57,754 nucleotides of DNA from Rhodoferax sp. (lineage in GTDB: Bacteria > Pseudomonadota > Gammaproteobacteria > Burkholderiales > Burkholderiaceae_C): the NCBI RefSeq assembly GCF_025354435.1, contig NZ_JANXMU010000051.1, positions 1 to 57,754 on the forward strand, in the 5' to 3' direction. The position numbers and the translations under genes were made by a program. The notes under the pieces are model-generated. The model was not told the DNA's origin and did not search any database. It saw only the letters and a list, made by a program, of their open reading frames with translations. Positions 1 through 8,319 of the stretch are shown one piece after another (position 1 is the first letter of the stretch; each line of letters begins with the position of its first letter).

Positions 1-45
1 GGGGTGTACCGTCCAAATGAACAACTTTGGGAATCTGTCGCAAGC

Positions 46-82
46 TGTGGATAACTGGTGGCTTATGCAAAAACTATCCACA
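46..82. promoter_or_regulatory. Pair of DnaA-box-like 9-mers
   Basis: TGTGGATAA at 46-54 is an exact reverse-complement DnaA box (TTATCCACA), and CTATCCACA at 74-82 matches it with one mismatch on the plus strand. They face each other just upstream of the glutaredoxin-like gene. They could bind DnaA as a regulatory or titration site. Two sites alone do not make an origin. Confidence 0.45.
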
Positions 83-147
83 GGCTTTGCCGGGCGCGGC
101 CATTCCTGGGCTGCGCTATGCTGCGTTTTTTATCTGGAGGTGGCCTG

Positions 148-516
148 ATGCCCCGTTCGATCCTGGAAGAAGCCCACATCCACCCAGCAATCCGCGATAA
201 GGTCACCACATCGCAGCGCAGCATCGTGCAAGAGGTACAGGCGGCAGTGGCGGCCCATATGGTGGTGGTGGTGGGGATGCGGGCCAATCCGTTTCCGCGT
301 AAGGCCCGCAAAGCGCTGGATGCGGCGCAGGTGCCGCACCATTACCTGGAGTACGGCAGCTACCTGGGCATGTGGCGTGAGCGCGGCGCTCTGAAGATGT
401 GGACCGGCTGGCCCACCTTGCCCATGGTGTTTGTGCGGGGCACACTGGTGGGCGGGTTCACCGATCTGGAAAAGCTCATCCAGACCGGCGAGCTGGCCAA
501 GCTCTTGGCCCGCTGA
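148..516 (+). CDS. Glutaredoxin-fold protein without cysteines
   Basis: The 122-residue protein ends in a glutaredoxin-like module: the strand VVVVG, then where the CxxC/CxxS redox motif should sit the residues RANPFPRK, then the helix KARKALD, the loop GWPTLPMVFV with the cis-Pro TLP, and the GGFTDL glutathione-site signature typical of Grx. There is no cysteine anywhere in the protein, so it cannot do thiol redox chemistry. It may bind glutathione or act as a scaffold. I chose the ATG at 148 because GGAGGT lies about 8 bases upstream; an upstream in-frame ATG at 58 has no such site and would add 30 residues of poor similarity. It stands alone upstream of a convergent gene. Confidence 0.7.
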   Translation: MPRSILEEAHIHPAIRDKVTTSQRSIVQEVQAAVAAHMVVVVGMRANPFPRKARKALDAAQVPHHYLEYGSYLGMWRERGALKMWTGWPTLPMVFVRGTLVGGFTDLEKLIQTGELAKLLAR

Positions 517-542
517 CGGTTACGTCCTGAAGGCTATAAAAA

Positions 543-1028
543 TCAGCCCTTGTGCGGAGGGCGGCCATCGGGACCGCCGCCAGGGCCACCGCGCATGTGG
601 GGCATGGCGTGCGCGTCAAACACTTTTTGCTGCTCGGGGCTGAGCGCGGCGTAGAAGACCTTGGTGGCATCGGCGCGTTTGTCCATTTCAGCATCGCGCT
701 CGGTCCGCATGGCGCGCATTTTGTCGATGCGTTCGGGCGTGGTCAGCTTCTCAAAGTCGGCCTTGTCGGGCCGTGGGCCTTTGGCGGGCGGCTGCATGCT
801 GGTGGTGAAGCTGGTCCACGCGCCCTCTTGGGCGGCTGTAATTTTCAGCTGCGCCTTCAACGCCGCCTGGCGCTTGAGCATGTGCTCTTGCATTTTGGCC
901 GGATCGTGCTGGGCCATGCCGGCTGGCGGTGGTGGCGGTTCAGTGGCGGCGGCAAAAGCCATGCCGCCCAGGGAGGCCAACAGACCGGCTAAAACAAGAC
1001 TTTTGAAAGGTGTACGGGGGGATGGCAT
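543..1028 (-). CDS. Periplasmic Spy/CpxP-like LTXXQ-motif protein
   Basis: A 161-residue exported protein: a hydrophobic signal peptide covers residues 1-26 (cleavage near AFAAA), followed by a Pro-rich spacer and a charged, Met/Lys/Glu-rich helical body. The body holds an AAQEGAWTSF helix and, near residue 100, LTTPERIDKMR, which resembles the LTxxQ repeats of the Spy/CpxP periplasmic chaperone family. A second repeat-like stretch, LSPEQQKVFD, follows near residue 133. The C-terminus is Gly/Pro/His rich. The start has an AGGAG site 7 bases upstream. It is convergent with the glutaredoxin-like gene. Spy-like proteins act as ATP-independent chaperones or envelope-stress/metal sensors; which applies here cannot be told. 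Confidence 0.75.
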   Translation of the reverse strand: MPSPRTPFKSLVLAGLLASLGGMAFAAATEPPPPPAGMAQHDPAKMQEHMLKRQAALKAQLKITAAQEGAWTSFTTSMQPPAKGPRPDKADFEKLTTPERIDKMRAMRTERDAEMDKRADATKVFYAALSPEQQKVFDAHAMPHMRGGPGGGPDGRPPHKG

Positions 1029-1349
1029 GTGCGAACTCCTGAAAAATAATAAGGACTTTCGCCTGCTGCCGGGATTGGCGACAGGTTAGAGACGAGTGTG
1101 GATTCCTTATGTAAAGCCGCCATTGCCCCGGAATAGGCCTTTGTAAAGATGCACACCCCCAGGCTTGCCCACTGCGTGTAGCAGCGCCAACCCCCTTGCA
1201 GGGGGCAACACCAGCAGCTTGGCAAAGCCAGTTCTGCGGTGTTTCTAAAGGACGTGCATTCTGCCTATTGGCCTCAGGCATGAAAAGAACCTCGCCCCTG
1301 TAACGGCGACAATCACGGGCTCTTGTGAATCAACGCAGAAAGAATTCCC
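1029..1349. other. Intergenic region between divergent genes
   Basis: This 321-base gap lies between the LTXXQ gene (minus) and rdgC (plus). It contains a reverse-orientation copy of a short intergenic repeat (1154-1210) whose core is a CCCCC/GGGGG hairpin with loop TTGCA at 1191-1205. No ORF in it looks like a gene. Confidence 0.6.
1154..1210 (-). repeat. Intergenic repeat family B, copy 1
   Basis: Read on the minus strand this begins with a GC hairpin (CCCCCTGCAAGGGGG), continues through a GGCGCTGC stretch, and ends in AAGCCTGGGGGT. The copy at 18397-18447 has the same order: C-run/G-run hairpin, GCGCAGC, then CAGCCTGGGGGT. Confidence 0.55.
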
Positions 1350-2309
1350 GTGTTTAAAAATGTGATGGTGTACCGCATTGGCCCTGGCTGGGCCGCTGAC
1401 CTGCTGGCGATTGAAACTGCGCTGGACAAAGACCGTTTTGTGGAATGTGGCGCAAGCCAGGAAATGTCGGTCGGCTGGACCGAGCCGCGTGGCGCGGCGA
1501 ATGGCCCGCTGCTGGAGTCGGTGGGTGGCCAGCTGATTTTGAAGCTGATGTTTGAAAGCAAGGCCGTGCCCAGTTCGGTGATCAAACGCAAGCTAGAAGA
1601 GCGCCTGGCCCAAATCGAGGCCACCACCGGCCGCAAACCTGGCAAAAAAGAGCGCAAAGAGATCAGCGAAGACGTGAAACTGTCGCTGCTACCCATGGCC
1701 TTTACCAAGCGCGGCGCAGTGCTGGTGTGGATCGACCCCGCCGCCCTGGTGCTGGTGGTGGATGCCGGTAGCCAGGGCCGCGCCGACGAGGTGATCACTG
1801 CGCTGGTCAAGGCGATTGACGGCTTTGCCGTGCTGCAAATCAACACCAGCCTGTCGCCCGCCACCGCAATGGCCAACTGGCTGACCACGCAGGAGCCGCC
1901 CGCCGGTTTCAGCATCGACCGCGAGTGCGAACTCAAGGCCGCCGACGAATCCAAATCGGTCGTCAAGTACGCCCGCCACGCGCTGGACATCGACGAGGTG
2001 CGCCAGCACGTGGCCGACGGCAAGCTGCCCACCAAGCTGGCTATGACCTGGGAGGGCCGAGTGTCCTTTGTGCTCACCGAGAGCCTGCAGGTCAAAAAGG
2101 TGACCTTCCTGGACGGCGTGTTCGACGGTACTTCGCAGGAAAAAGAAGACGGCTTCGATGCCGATGCGGCCATCGCCACCGGCGAAATGCGCCAGATGAT
2201 CCCCGACCTGCTGATCGCCTTGGGTGGCGAAATGGCGTTGGGCGAGGCTGGCACCAAGCCGGATGCTGCACCGCTGCAGCCGGTGAACCTAGCCGAATCG
2301 CCTTTTTAA
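1350..2309 (+). CDS. rdgC: Recombination-associated protein RdgC
   Basis: The 319-residue product matches RdgC in length and layout: N-terminus FKNVMVYRIG, the central GRKPGKKERKEISEDVK segment that is the RdgC signature, SLLPMAF, and a C-terminal domain with VKKVTFLDGVFD. RdgC is a nucleoid-associated protein that forms ring-shaped dimers on double-stranded DNA and restrains RecA-dependent strand exchange; in Neisseria it affects pilin variation. The start is a GTG at 1350 in a purine-rich context (AGAAAG). A large ORF on the opposite strand is a coding shadow. The gene appears to be a single transcription unit. Confidence 0.95.
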   Translation: MFKNVMVYRIGPGWAADLLAIETALDKDRFVECGASQEMSVGWTEPRGAANGPLLESVGGQLILKLMFESKAVPSSVIKRKLEERLAQIEATTGRKPGKKERKEISEDVKLSLLPMAFTKRGAVLVWIDPAALVLVVDAGSQGRADEVITALVKAIDGFAVLQINTSLSPATAMANWLTTQEPPAGFSIDRECELKAADESKSVVKYARHALDIDEVRQHVADGKLPTKLAMTWEGRVSFVLTESLQVKKVTFLDGVFDGTSQEKEDGFDADAAIATGEMRQMIPDLLIALGGEMALGEAGTKPDAAPLQPVNLAESPF

Positions 2310-2340
2310 GCGTGATAATGTCTTATCCGCCGGTCGAATA

Positions 2341-2376
2341 AGCACGAGTAGCTATTATTTATATAGCATTGATGGC
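2341..2376. repeat. Intergenic repeat family A, partial copy
   Basis: Contains GAGTAGCTATTATTTATATAGC and a GGCC end, the arms of the family A palindrome, but lacks the middle CTAGCG/CGCTAG pair. Confidence 0.4.
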
Positions 2377-2414
2377 CTTTTTCACACACCGACCCGGGTT
2401 AGCAAAAGGACACC

Positions 2415-3326
2415 ACGACTCCCAAGACGATTTTTATCACCGGCACCAATTCTAGCTTTGGCAAAGCCACTGTGGAGCGATTTGCCCAGGCAGGCTGAAG
2501 GGTGGCCGTGACTGTCAGAGACTTGGGCGCACCCCCCGGTCTGTTCAAGGACCTGCCCAGCGTCACGCTGTTTGCCTTGGATGTGACCGATTTTGCCCAG
2601 GTGCAAGCCGTGGCCAAGGAGGCCGTCCGCCAGTTCGGCAGCATTGACGTGGTGGTCAACTATGCCGGTTACTGCCTGATGGGGCCCACCGAGACCACCA
2701 GCATGGAACAAATCCAGTAGCAGTACGCCACCAATGTGTTTGGCGTATTTGCGGTGACCAAGGCCTTCACACCGCACTTTCGCGCCAACAACCAGGGCCG
2801 CTTCATCAACATCGCATCCGCCAGCGCGCAGTTCAAATACCCGTTTATTGCTGCCTAAGGCAGCAGCAAATGGGCGGTGCGCGGTATGACGGAAAGCCAG
2901 GACATCGAGCTGGCCCCCTACAACATCGAGGTCAAGACCATCTACCCCGGCCTGCATGCCACAAAGATATTTACCAAGCTCGACAGCGCCTCGGATGCCC
3001 ACCACCCGGCCATGCGGTTCTATCAAAAATATTTCGATACCTTCAACTCCGCCCAGACTGCGCTGACCCACGCCACCGCGCCCAGCAACATCGCCAACGC
3101 GGTTTTTACCACTGCAACGATATCCCGGGGCCCGCTGCACATCGTCTTTGGCGGTGATGCCAAGCTGTATGCTTTCTTCAAGAAAATACTGTCACAACGC
3201 GCCTTCCAAAGCATTCAAACCCGCAGCACCCTGCAACCCTTGTCGAAGCTGGAAATCGCGTTCGCCAAATGGATGTTTGGCTCCAATACCCGCCCGCTTG
3301 AAGTGGTGCTGGACACCCCCGCGTAA
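2415..3326 (+). pseudogene. Decayed short-chain dehydrogenase (SDR)
   Basis: One uninterrupted reading frame of about 303 codons gives a recognisable classical SDR, but it is broken four times with no frameshift. The initiator is ACG at 2415 (an ATG position, with AAAGGA upstream). TGA at 2496-2498 falls where Trp is usual before RVAVTVRD. TAG at 2718-2720 precedes QYATNVFG. TAA at 2856-2858 falls at the catalytic Tyr of YxxxK (AA-stop-GSSKWAVRG). Other motifs remain: TGTNSSFGKAT (cofactor loop), VVNYAG, and NIASASAQ with the catalytic Ser. The C-terminal third is open to the natural stop, so decay appears recent. It sits next to another decayed gene for an AraC regulator, a common partner. 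Confidence 0.85.
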
Positions 3327-3329
3327 CAC

Positions 3330-4345
3330 ATGGCCATGGTGGCTGACAGAATCCCGCTCCCCTGCATCGGCTTGGCCCGGGTGGCCTACCTGGGGTTGAA
3401 CGTAGACCAGGTTTTGCGCCTGGTCCATATCCCGCACAGCGTGCGCCAGCAAGCCCGGATGGCGCTGACCACCCGCCAACACTTCGCGCTGTGAAGCGCC
3501 ATCGAAATGCTGGCGAGCGATGCCTTGGTGGGCCTGCGCATCGGTGGCCATGCCCGGCCCGACCAGTTCGACCCGGCCTCTTTCGCCGCCTTGCACTCGG
3601 CCAACTTTGGCGAGGCCTTGCAACGGCTGGCGCGCTATAAACGCCTGTCGTGCCCGGAAGACATCTGCATGGTGCAAACCGGCAACCAGATGACTATTTC
3701 CTTTCATTGGCTACGCGCACAGGGCCAGGCACCCTGGTGTTGACGGACGCTGCCTTTGTCGCCATCCAATTGCTCCTGCACAGCGGCACCGGCCAAGCGC
3801 TAGCGCCGCTGTGGCTAGAGTTGAGCCACCCGCCGGGCGACACGTCTGCCGACGCCCAGCACTATGCCCGGTACTTTGGCTGCGAGGTCCGCATGGGTGC
3901 GGTGCAAGACGTGCTGGTGTACCCCCGGGCTACGCTGGACAACACCCTTTGCCACGGGTAATCCTGATCTTGTGGCGGCCCTGCTGCCGGGTTTGGACCA
4001 GCAGTTGGATGCCGCCGCACCCCAGGCCTTGGACCAGCAGGTCAAGTCGGTGCTGGCCCAGATGATGCACGGCGAACGCCCCAGTATCGAGGCCACTGCC
4101 CGCCACCTGTGCCTGAGCCCGCGCACCCTGCAACGCCGCCTGACGGAGATGCACACCAGCTACCAACCCATCCTCGACGAGGTCCGCCTGGACGTAGCCC
4201 AAAGCTGTTGGCCCACACCCCGATGGACCCCGGAGAAATTGCCTTCTATCTCGGCTTTGAAGAGGTCAATTCTTTTCAGCGCGCCTTCCACAAGTGGCAG
4301 TGGATGACACCCACATAGTGGCGCATGGCGGTGCATAACCCCTGA
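3330..4345 (+). pseudogene. Decayed AraC-family regulator (arabinose-binding-domain type)
   Basis: Reading across frames gives a full AraC/OruR-like regulator: an N-terminal ligand-binding domain (from MAMVADRIPLP to WLELSHPP) and a C-terminal double helix-turn-helix (ARHLCLSPRTLQRRL, then IAFYLGFEEVNSFQRAFHKW). Damage: TGA at 3492-3494; a one-base loss near 3735 (after GQ, frame 0 to 2); a shift back near 3945; a one-base loss in an A-run near 4200 (CAAAGC where CAAAAGC would keep AQKLLAHTP in frame); and TAG at 4316-4318 in the usual TPTQWR ending. After that stop the frame runs WRMAVHNP to TGA at 4343-4345. It starts 3 bases after the SDR pseudogene and was probably co-transcribed with it. 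Confidence 0.85.
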
Positions 4346-4445
4346 TGGAACAGTTTTAAATTCCAAGGAGAAATAGGACTTTGGAGCAAGCACTACATTT
4401 GCTAACAGCATTATTTACGATGGTGACTCGAGAATTCCCTCATTT

Positions 4446-5726
4446 TTAAGCTTCGACATAGATTGCGCGAAAGTCGTTGATGTTGGTGAAAGTGGGGCCA
4501 GTTAAAACCAGGCCTTCAATCGCAGCAAAAAAGCTGCCACTGTCGTTGTCGCATAGGGCGCTGTGTGGATCCAGGCCGCGTCTTCTTGCGCGGGCCAAAC
4601 TGTCAGGTGCTACCCATGCGCCAGCAGCTCCAGCATTGCCGTCAAGGCCGTCTGTGCCCGCTGAAAGCGCGTGGATTCTTGGGTGACCATCGAGTGCGAT
4701 TGCCAATGCCAGGGCAAATTCGGTATTGCGACCACCGCGACCCTTGCCTGTGACGGTCACGGTGGCTTCGCCGCCAGACAAAATCAGGCAGGGTGGTTTG
4801 AAAGGGTGGCCACGCTCCGCTACGCTCAGCGCAATAGCGGCGTGGGCTAAGGCCAGTTCGCGGGCTTCGCCCTCCATGGCATCAGATAGCACGTGACAGG
4901 GCACCTTGTGCTGCGTCGCCAATAAGCTAGCCGCAGCGAGTCCATCCCAGGCACAACTGACCAGATGACAGGTATGGCCTGACAGTCGTGGGTCTTCAGG
5001 TTTGATGGATTCCCAGTCGGCAGCCTCCAGGGCGCTACGGAGTTCGGTCGGTATTTCGATGCCGTAATGCACCAGCAAGGCCAATGCATCGTGGCAGGTG
5101 CTGGAGTCTGCCAACGTGGGGCCAGAGGCGACCAGGGCTGGATCGTCCCCCGGAATGTCGGAGATGACCAGTGACACTACCTTTGCGGGATAAGCCTGTG
5201 CCGCCAACCGTCCGCCCTTGATGGCCGAGAGGTGCCGTCGTACGGTGTTGATCTCACGGATTGGTGCACCTTTAAGCAGTAATGCACGCGTGATACGCTG
5301 CTTTTCTTGCAATAACAGGCCTGCCGTCGGCAAACAGCACAAAGCCGATCCTCCCCCTGAAACCAAGGCGATCACCAGATCATCTTTGGTTAAACCCGAG
5401 ATCGCTTGAAGTAGTTGCTCTGCGGCCTGTATGCTGCTTGCATCGGGTACCGGGTGGCTGCCTTCGATGCACCGGATGTGGTTTAGCGGCAAAGATGCGC
5501 CTGTGGGCACTACCACTACGCCTTCAAGCGGCTTCGGGTAGTGCAGTTCAACCGCATGCGCCATGGCGGCGGCGGCCTTGCCAAGGCCCACCACCACGAT
5601 GCGGCCCGATGGCGCGCTAGGTAAATATGCAGGAACGACTTTCAATGGATTGGCAGCAGCCAGTGCGGCTTGGTACAACTGAAGCTGCAATTCAATTTGG
5701 GACGGTATCTGTACAGGTGAAGTCAT
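4446..5726 (-). CDS. Glycerate 2-kinase (MOFRL family)
   Basis: The 426-residue protein has the two-domain layout of class II glycerate kinases (GckA/TtuD): GKAAAAMAHA near the N-terminus, GSHPVPD, the Gly-rich ALVSGGGSALCC loop, REINTVRRHLSAIKGGRL, ISDIPGDDPALVASGPT, and the C-terminal MOFRL region with GGRNTEFALALA and SAGTDGLDG. These enzymes phosphorylate D-glycerate with ATP to 2-phosphoglycerate, feeding lower glycolysis directly. The ATG at 5726 overlaps the upstream stop as ATGA, which fixes the start and indicates translational coupling. It is the last gene of the operon. With the GH63 hydrolase upstream its glycerate most likely comes from a glycosyl-glycerate. Confidence 0.93.
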   Translation of the reverse strand: MTSPVQIPSQIELQLQLYQAALAAANPLKVVPAYLPSAPSGRIVVVGLGKAAAAMAHAVELHYPKPLEGVVVVPTGASLPLNHIRCIEGSHPVPDASSIQAAEQLLQAISGLTKDDLVIALVSGGGSALCCLPTAGLLLQEKQRITRALLLKGAPIREINTVRRHLSAIKGGRLAAQAYPAKVVSLVISDIPGDDPALVASGPTLADSSTCHDALALLVHYGIEIPTELRSALEAADWESIKPEDPRLSGHTCHLVSCAWDGLAAASLLATQHKVPCHVLSDAMEGEARELALAHAAIALSVAERGHPFKPPCLILSGGEATVTVTGKGRGGRNTEFALALAIALDGHPRIHALSAGTDGLDGNAGAAGAWVAPDSLARARRRGLDPHSALCDNDSGSFFAAIEGLVLTGPTFTNINDFRAIYVEA

Positions 5727-6961
5727 AGACTTTGCTGTTTGGAGGGAGTTGTGACCAAGTCGTTTAGGCCGATTAGCGCTCGCCAAACATCGTAGCAAGC
5801 GCCCATGTTGTGGTAATCGACCTTGCCCGCAGGACTCTTCTCGCGCGTAAGGTTGAAGTTCTCACCCGTCAAGATGCGAAACCACGCACCCTGTTGGTGG
5901 TCCACAAAATGTTGCCAGCAGTAATCCCAGATGCGCTCGTACCAAGTCCAGTACATCGGGTCTCCAGTGCGTAGCGCCAGGAGGGCGGCGGCGGCTATGG
6001 ATTCGGCTTGTACCCAATGGTATTTAGCGGGGTCGCAAATGGCACCATCTGGAGCAAAGCCGTAATGGATGCCGCCATGCACGCCATCCCAGGCGGTGTG
6101 CATGGCGCGGTCAAACAGTTCGCGTGCTTTGGGGATGTGCCATGGACGGGGCATATGAACATCCAATTGGCATAGTAGCTTGCTCCACTCGGTGAAATGG
6201 CCCGGCTGGTATCCCCAGGGGCGAAAGATGTTGGAGCGGTCTTCCCGGTTGTAGTCCCAATCGGGTGACCAGTCTGCCCGGTAATGTTCCCAAACACCGC
6301 CGTCAGCCAGCGCAGCCTGCCGGACGGTGATGTTGTGCGCCAGCAATTCGGCCCGTGCCAGATAGTGTGGTTCACGGGTAGTTTCAAAGGCGGCAATGAG
6401 CGCTTCGCAGGTATGCATATTGGCGTTCTGGCCGCGGTAGCCGGACAGCACCCCGGCTGGCGAGGCGTCGTCTGCGTATAGCCCGGCATGCGCATCGAAA
6501 AACTGCTGCTCTGCCAGTGCGTAAGTGGACTGCAGCAACTCTGCCGCGCCCCCGATCCCTATGCGTTGGGCACGCGCCGCCGCCAACATGACAAAGGCCA
6601 GACCGTACATGTGGCGGGTTCGGTCGAGCGGCGCGGCTTGCCCATGGTCCCAACGGAGGGTCCAGTGGAAGCCTGGAGATTCGGCATCTCTGAATGCATT
6701 CTCCAAAAATTGCAAGGCGTGTGCGGCCCGTTCCTTGTACTCCGGTTTGCCACCGAGTTCAAAAGCCGTGGCGCAGGTGATGACAAAGCGTGTGGCACTG
6801 ACAAGATGGCGCGTGGTACGGTCGTAGACCGTGCCATCGTCCAGATAGAAGTGGTACATGCCACCGCTGGGGTCAACAGACTGTGGACCATAAAACGACA
6901 TGACATCCAGTACATGGGAACGCAGAAAATCCGGCGATCGGAAATCAGGGTGTGTGGTCAT
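5723..6961 (-). CDS. AGE-family sugar isomerase (mannose isomerase-like)
   Basis: The 412-residue protein belongs to the N-acylglucosamine 2-epimerase superfamily, an (alpha/alpha)6 barrel. Recognisable segments are SATRFV near residue 55, WTLRWDHGQ, RHMYGLAF, NANMHTCEALIAAFE, FRPWGYQPGHFTEWSKLL, and the His-bearing KYHWVQAESIAAA and KVDYHNMGACYDVWRAL, which correspond to active-site histidines of mannose/YihS-type aldose-ketose isomerases. Those enzymes interconvert mannose and fructose; relatives act on glucose, cellobiose, sulfoquinovose or GlcNAc. Both ends overlap neighbours by ATGA (GH63 upstream, glycerate kinase downstream). The context suggests D-mannose released by the hydrolase as substrate. 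No fructokinase is present in the window. Confidence 0.88.
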   Translation of the reverse strand: MTTHPDFRSPDFLRSHVLDVMSFYGPQSVDPSGGMYHFYLDDGTVYDRTTRHLVSATRFVITCATAFELGGKPEYKERAAHALQFLENAFRDAESPGFHWTLRWDHGQAAPLDRTRHMYGLAFVMLAAARAQRIGIGGAAELLQSTYALAEQQFFDAHAGLYADDASPAGVLSGYRGQNANMHTCEALIAAFETTREPHYLARAELLAHNITVRQAALADGGVWEHYRADWSPDWDYNREDRSNIFRPWGYQPGHFTEWSKLLCQLDVHMPRPWHIPKARELFDRAMHTAWDGVHGGIHYGFAPDGAICDPAKYHWVQAESIAAAALLALRTGDPMYWTWYERIWDYCWQHFVDHQQGAWFRILTGENFNLTREKSPAGKVDYHNMGACYDVWRALIGLNDLVTTPSKQQSL

Positions 6962-8292
6962 GGTTGCTGGGTTTTCTGGGTTTCGAACAAGATGAGCGCA
7001 ATAGCGGCGGTCCAGGAGAAATCAGGGCCACCCAAGCCCTCACCGGTATTCGGGCAAAAGTACTCGAATGGTCCCGATTGCTGGATCAGCCGCAAGCAAT
7101 CTGTGCGCAGACGTTGAGCCTGCGCTGCATGGCCGCATTCGGCCAGTCCCTCAGCCACCAGCCAATTGATATGCGGCCAAACCGCACCACGCCAATAGCG
7201 CCGGGGGTCCCAGCCTGGCTCACTCGGGTGGGTCGATGTCAGGCTGAAAAGGCTGGCATCTACATGCGCATCCAGGTGCTGCAGCAAAATGGCTGATTTT
7301 TGGGTATCGGCATCTCCGGTAAATACCTGGCCATACCAGGCCAAAAATGCCGCATGTGTTTTCTGCTCCAGACGCTGACCACTGCGCGTGTCCAGGCTGA
7401 CGTGCCGCCCCAGGGGCGTTGACCACAAACGGTCGATGGCGATGCAACCACGTGCATGCCAGCCACGCAGTTCTTGCGCTTCATCTGCCAAGCCCAGCAC
7501 GTCACACAGGTGTGCCAGATCCACATTGGCGCGCAGCAAAATGGCATTCAATGCAAAGTCAACAATACGCAGCGGACATTCATCGTAGATCTTTCGGGCA
7601 TCGAATTTGCATTCGCGGAAGAAGTCCAGCAAGTACACAAAACGGTCGTACTCTGCCTTGTGCGGCCGCATGCTGGCATCGACGACACCGGTGTCACGGC
7701 GCTGGTAGGCGCGGGTAGCGGCGGGTACCGCAGCCAATGCCGCATCCCAGGCGGGAGAGTTGTCGCTACCGGTTTCCCAGGGGTGGTAGCTGACCACCAG
7801 GCCTGTGTTTTCGGGGTCGCGGTCGCGGTACCACCATCGGTGCCACGCCATGAGTTGGGGCACGATGGTGCGGATATGTTGGTCGGCCTCCCCAGTGCGA
7901 CTACGCTCGTACATTTTGCGCACCATGGTGGCCAGCAACGGTGGCTGGGAGATGCTGGTTGTGGGGGGCGACAAGTGGCTGCCACCCCATTCCTTGGGAC
8001 CGGGGAAGTAGGAGTCTGCGGGCTTGTGGAAGACAATGCTGGGTACCAGGCCATTGTCCCATTGGCCTGACAGCAGTAATTCGACTTCCTGCCAGGCGCG
8101 TGGCTCGTCAAAAGTTTGCCAGCCTACGGCGTTGATAGCGGCGTCCCAGTTCCACTGGAACGGATAGAGGCGCGCAGACGGCACGGTGTAACCACCACGG
8201 TCATTGTTGCGCAGGATCTGTTGGTATTGCGCGGCCAGCGATGCTTCTTCTGAAGTACGCGCAGGATTGGAAGCGGAAATTGGCGTGTTCAT
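6958..8292 (-). CDS. GH63 mannosyl-/glucosylglycerate hydrolase
   Basis: The 444-residue protein matches the compact bacterial GH63 mannosylglycerate/glucosylglycerate hydrolases (MGH, GgH) in size and motifs: PSARLYPFQWNWDAA, QWDNGLVPSI, the acid-bearing HPWETGSDNSPAWD (Asp177, in the place of the known catalytic Asp), YWRGAVWPHINWL, and the C-terminal FEYFCPNTGEGLGG followed by FSWTAA with the catalytic Glu region. Such enzymes split alpha-glycosyl-D-glycerate into hexose and D-glycerate. No signal peptide is visible, so it acts on imported substrate. I chose the ATG at 8292; a TTG at 8304 adds four residues and has no better ribosome site. It overlaps the isomerase gene by ATGA. Confidence 0.88.
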   Translation of the reverse strand: MNTPISASNPARTSEEASLAAQYQQILRNNDRGGYTVPSARLYPFQWNWDAAINAVGWQTFDEPRAWQEVELLLSGQWDNGLVPSIVFHKPADSYFPGPKEWGGSHLSPPTTSISQPPLLATMVRKMYERSRTGEADQHIRTIVPQLMAWHRWWYRDRDPENTGLVVSYHPWETGSDNSPAWDAALAAVPAATRAYQRRDTGVVDASMRPHKAEYDRFVYLLDFFRECKFDARKIYDECPLRIVDFALNAILLRANVDLAHLCDVLGLADEAQELRGWHARGCIAIDRLWSTPLGRHVSLDTRSGQRLEQKTHAAFLAWYGQVFTGDADTQKSAILLQHLDAHVDASLFSLTSTHPSEPGWDPRRYWRGAVWPHINWLVAEGLAECGHAAQAQRLRTDCLRLIQQSGPFEYFCPNTGEGLGGPDFSWTAAIALILFETQKTQQP

Positions 8293-8319
8293 GGTGTGGG
8301 TCAATACAGGTTCTGGGTG

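Noticed and set aside
1313-2257. Long minus-strand reading frame of 314 codons opposite rdgC
   Set aside because: Ser/Ala-rich low-complexity product, no motif, no ribosome site, and fully opposite a clear rdgC; a high-GC coding shadow.
2415-3326. Stop codons in the SDR as programmed read-through or selenocysteine
   Set aside because: All three stop codons and the start are altered, no selenocysteine-type structure is evident, and one stop replaces the catalytic Tyr; decay is simpler.
8293-8304. TTG start four codons upstream in the GH63 gene
   Set aside because: The in-frame ATG at 8292 is preferred; neither has a strong ribosome site and the TTG adds nothing conserved.
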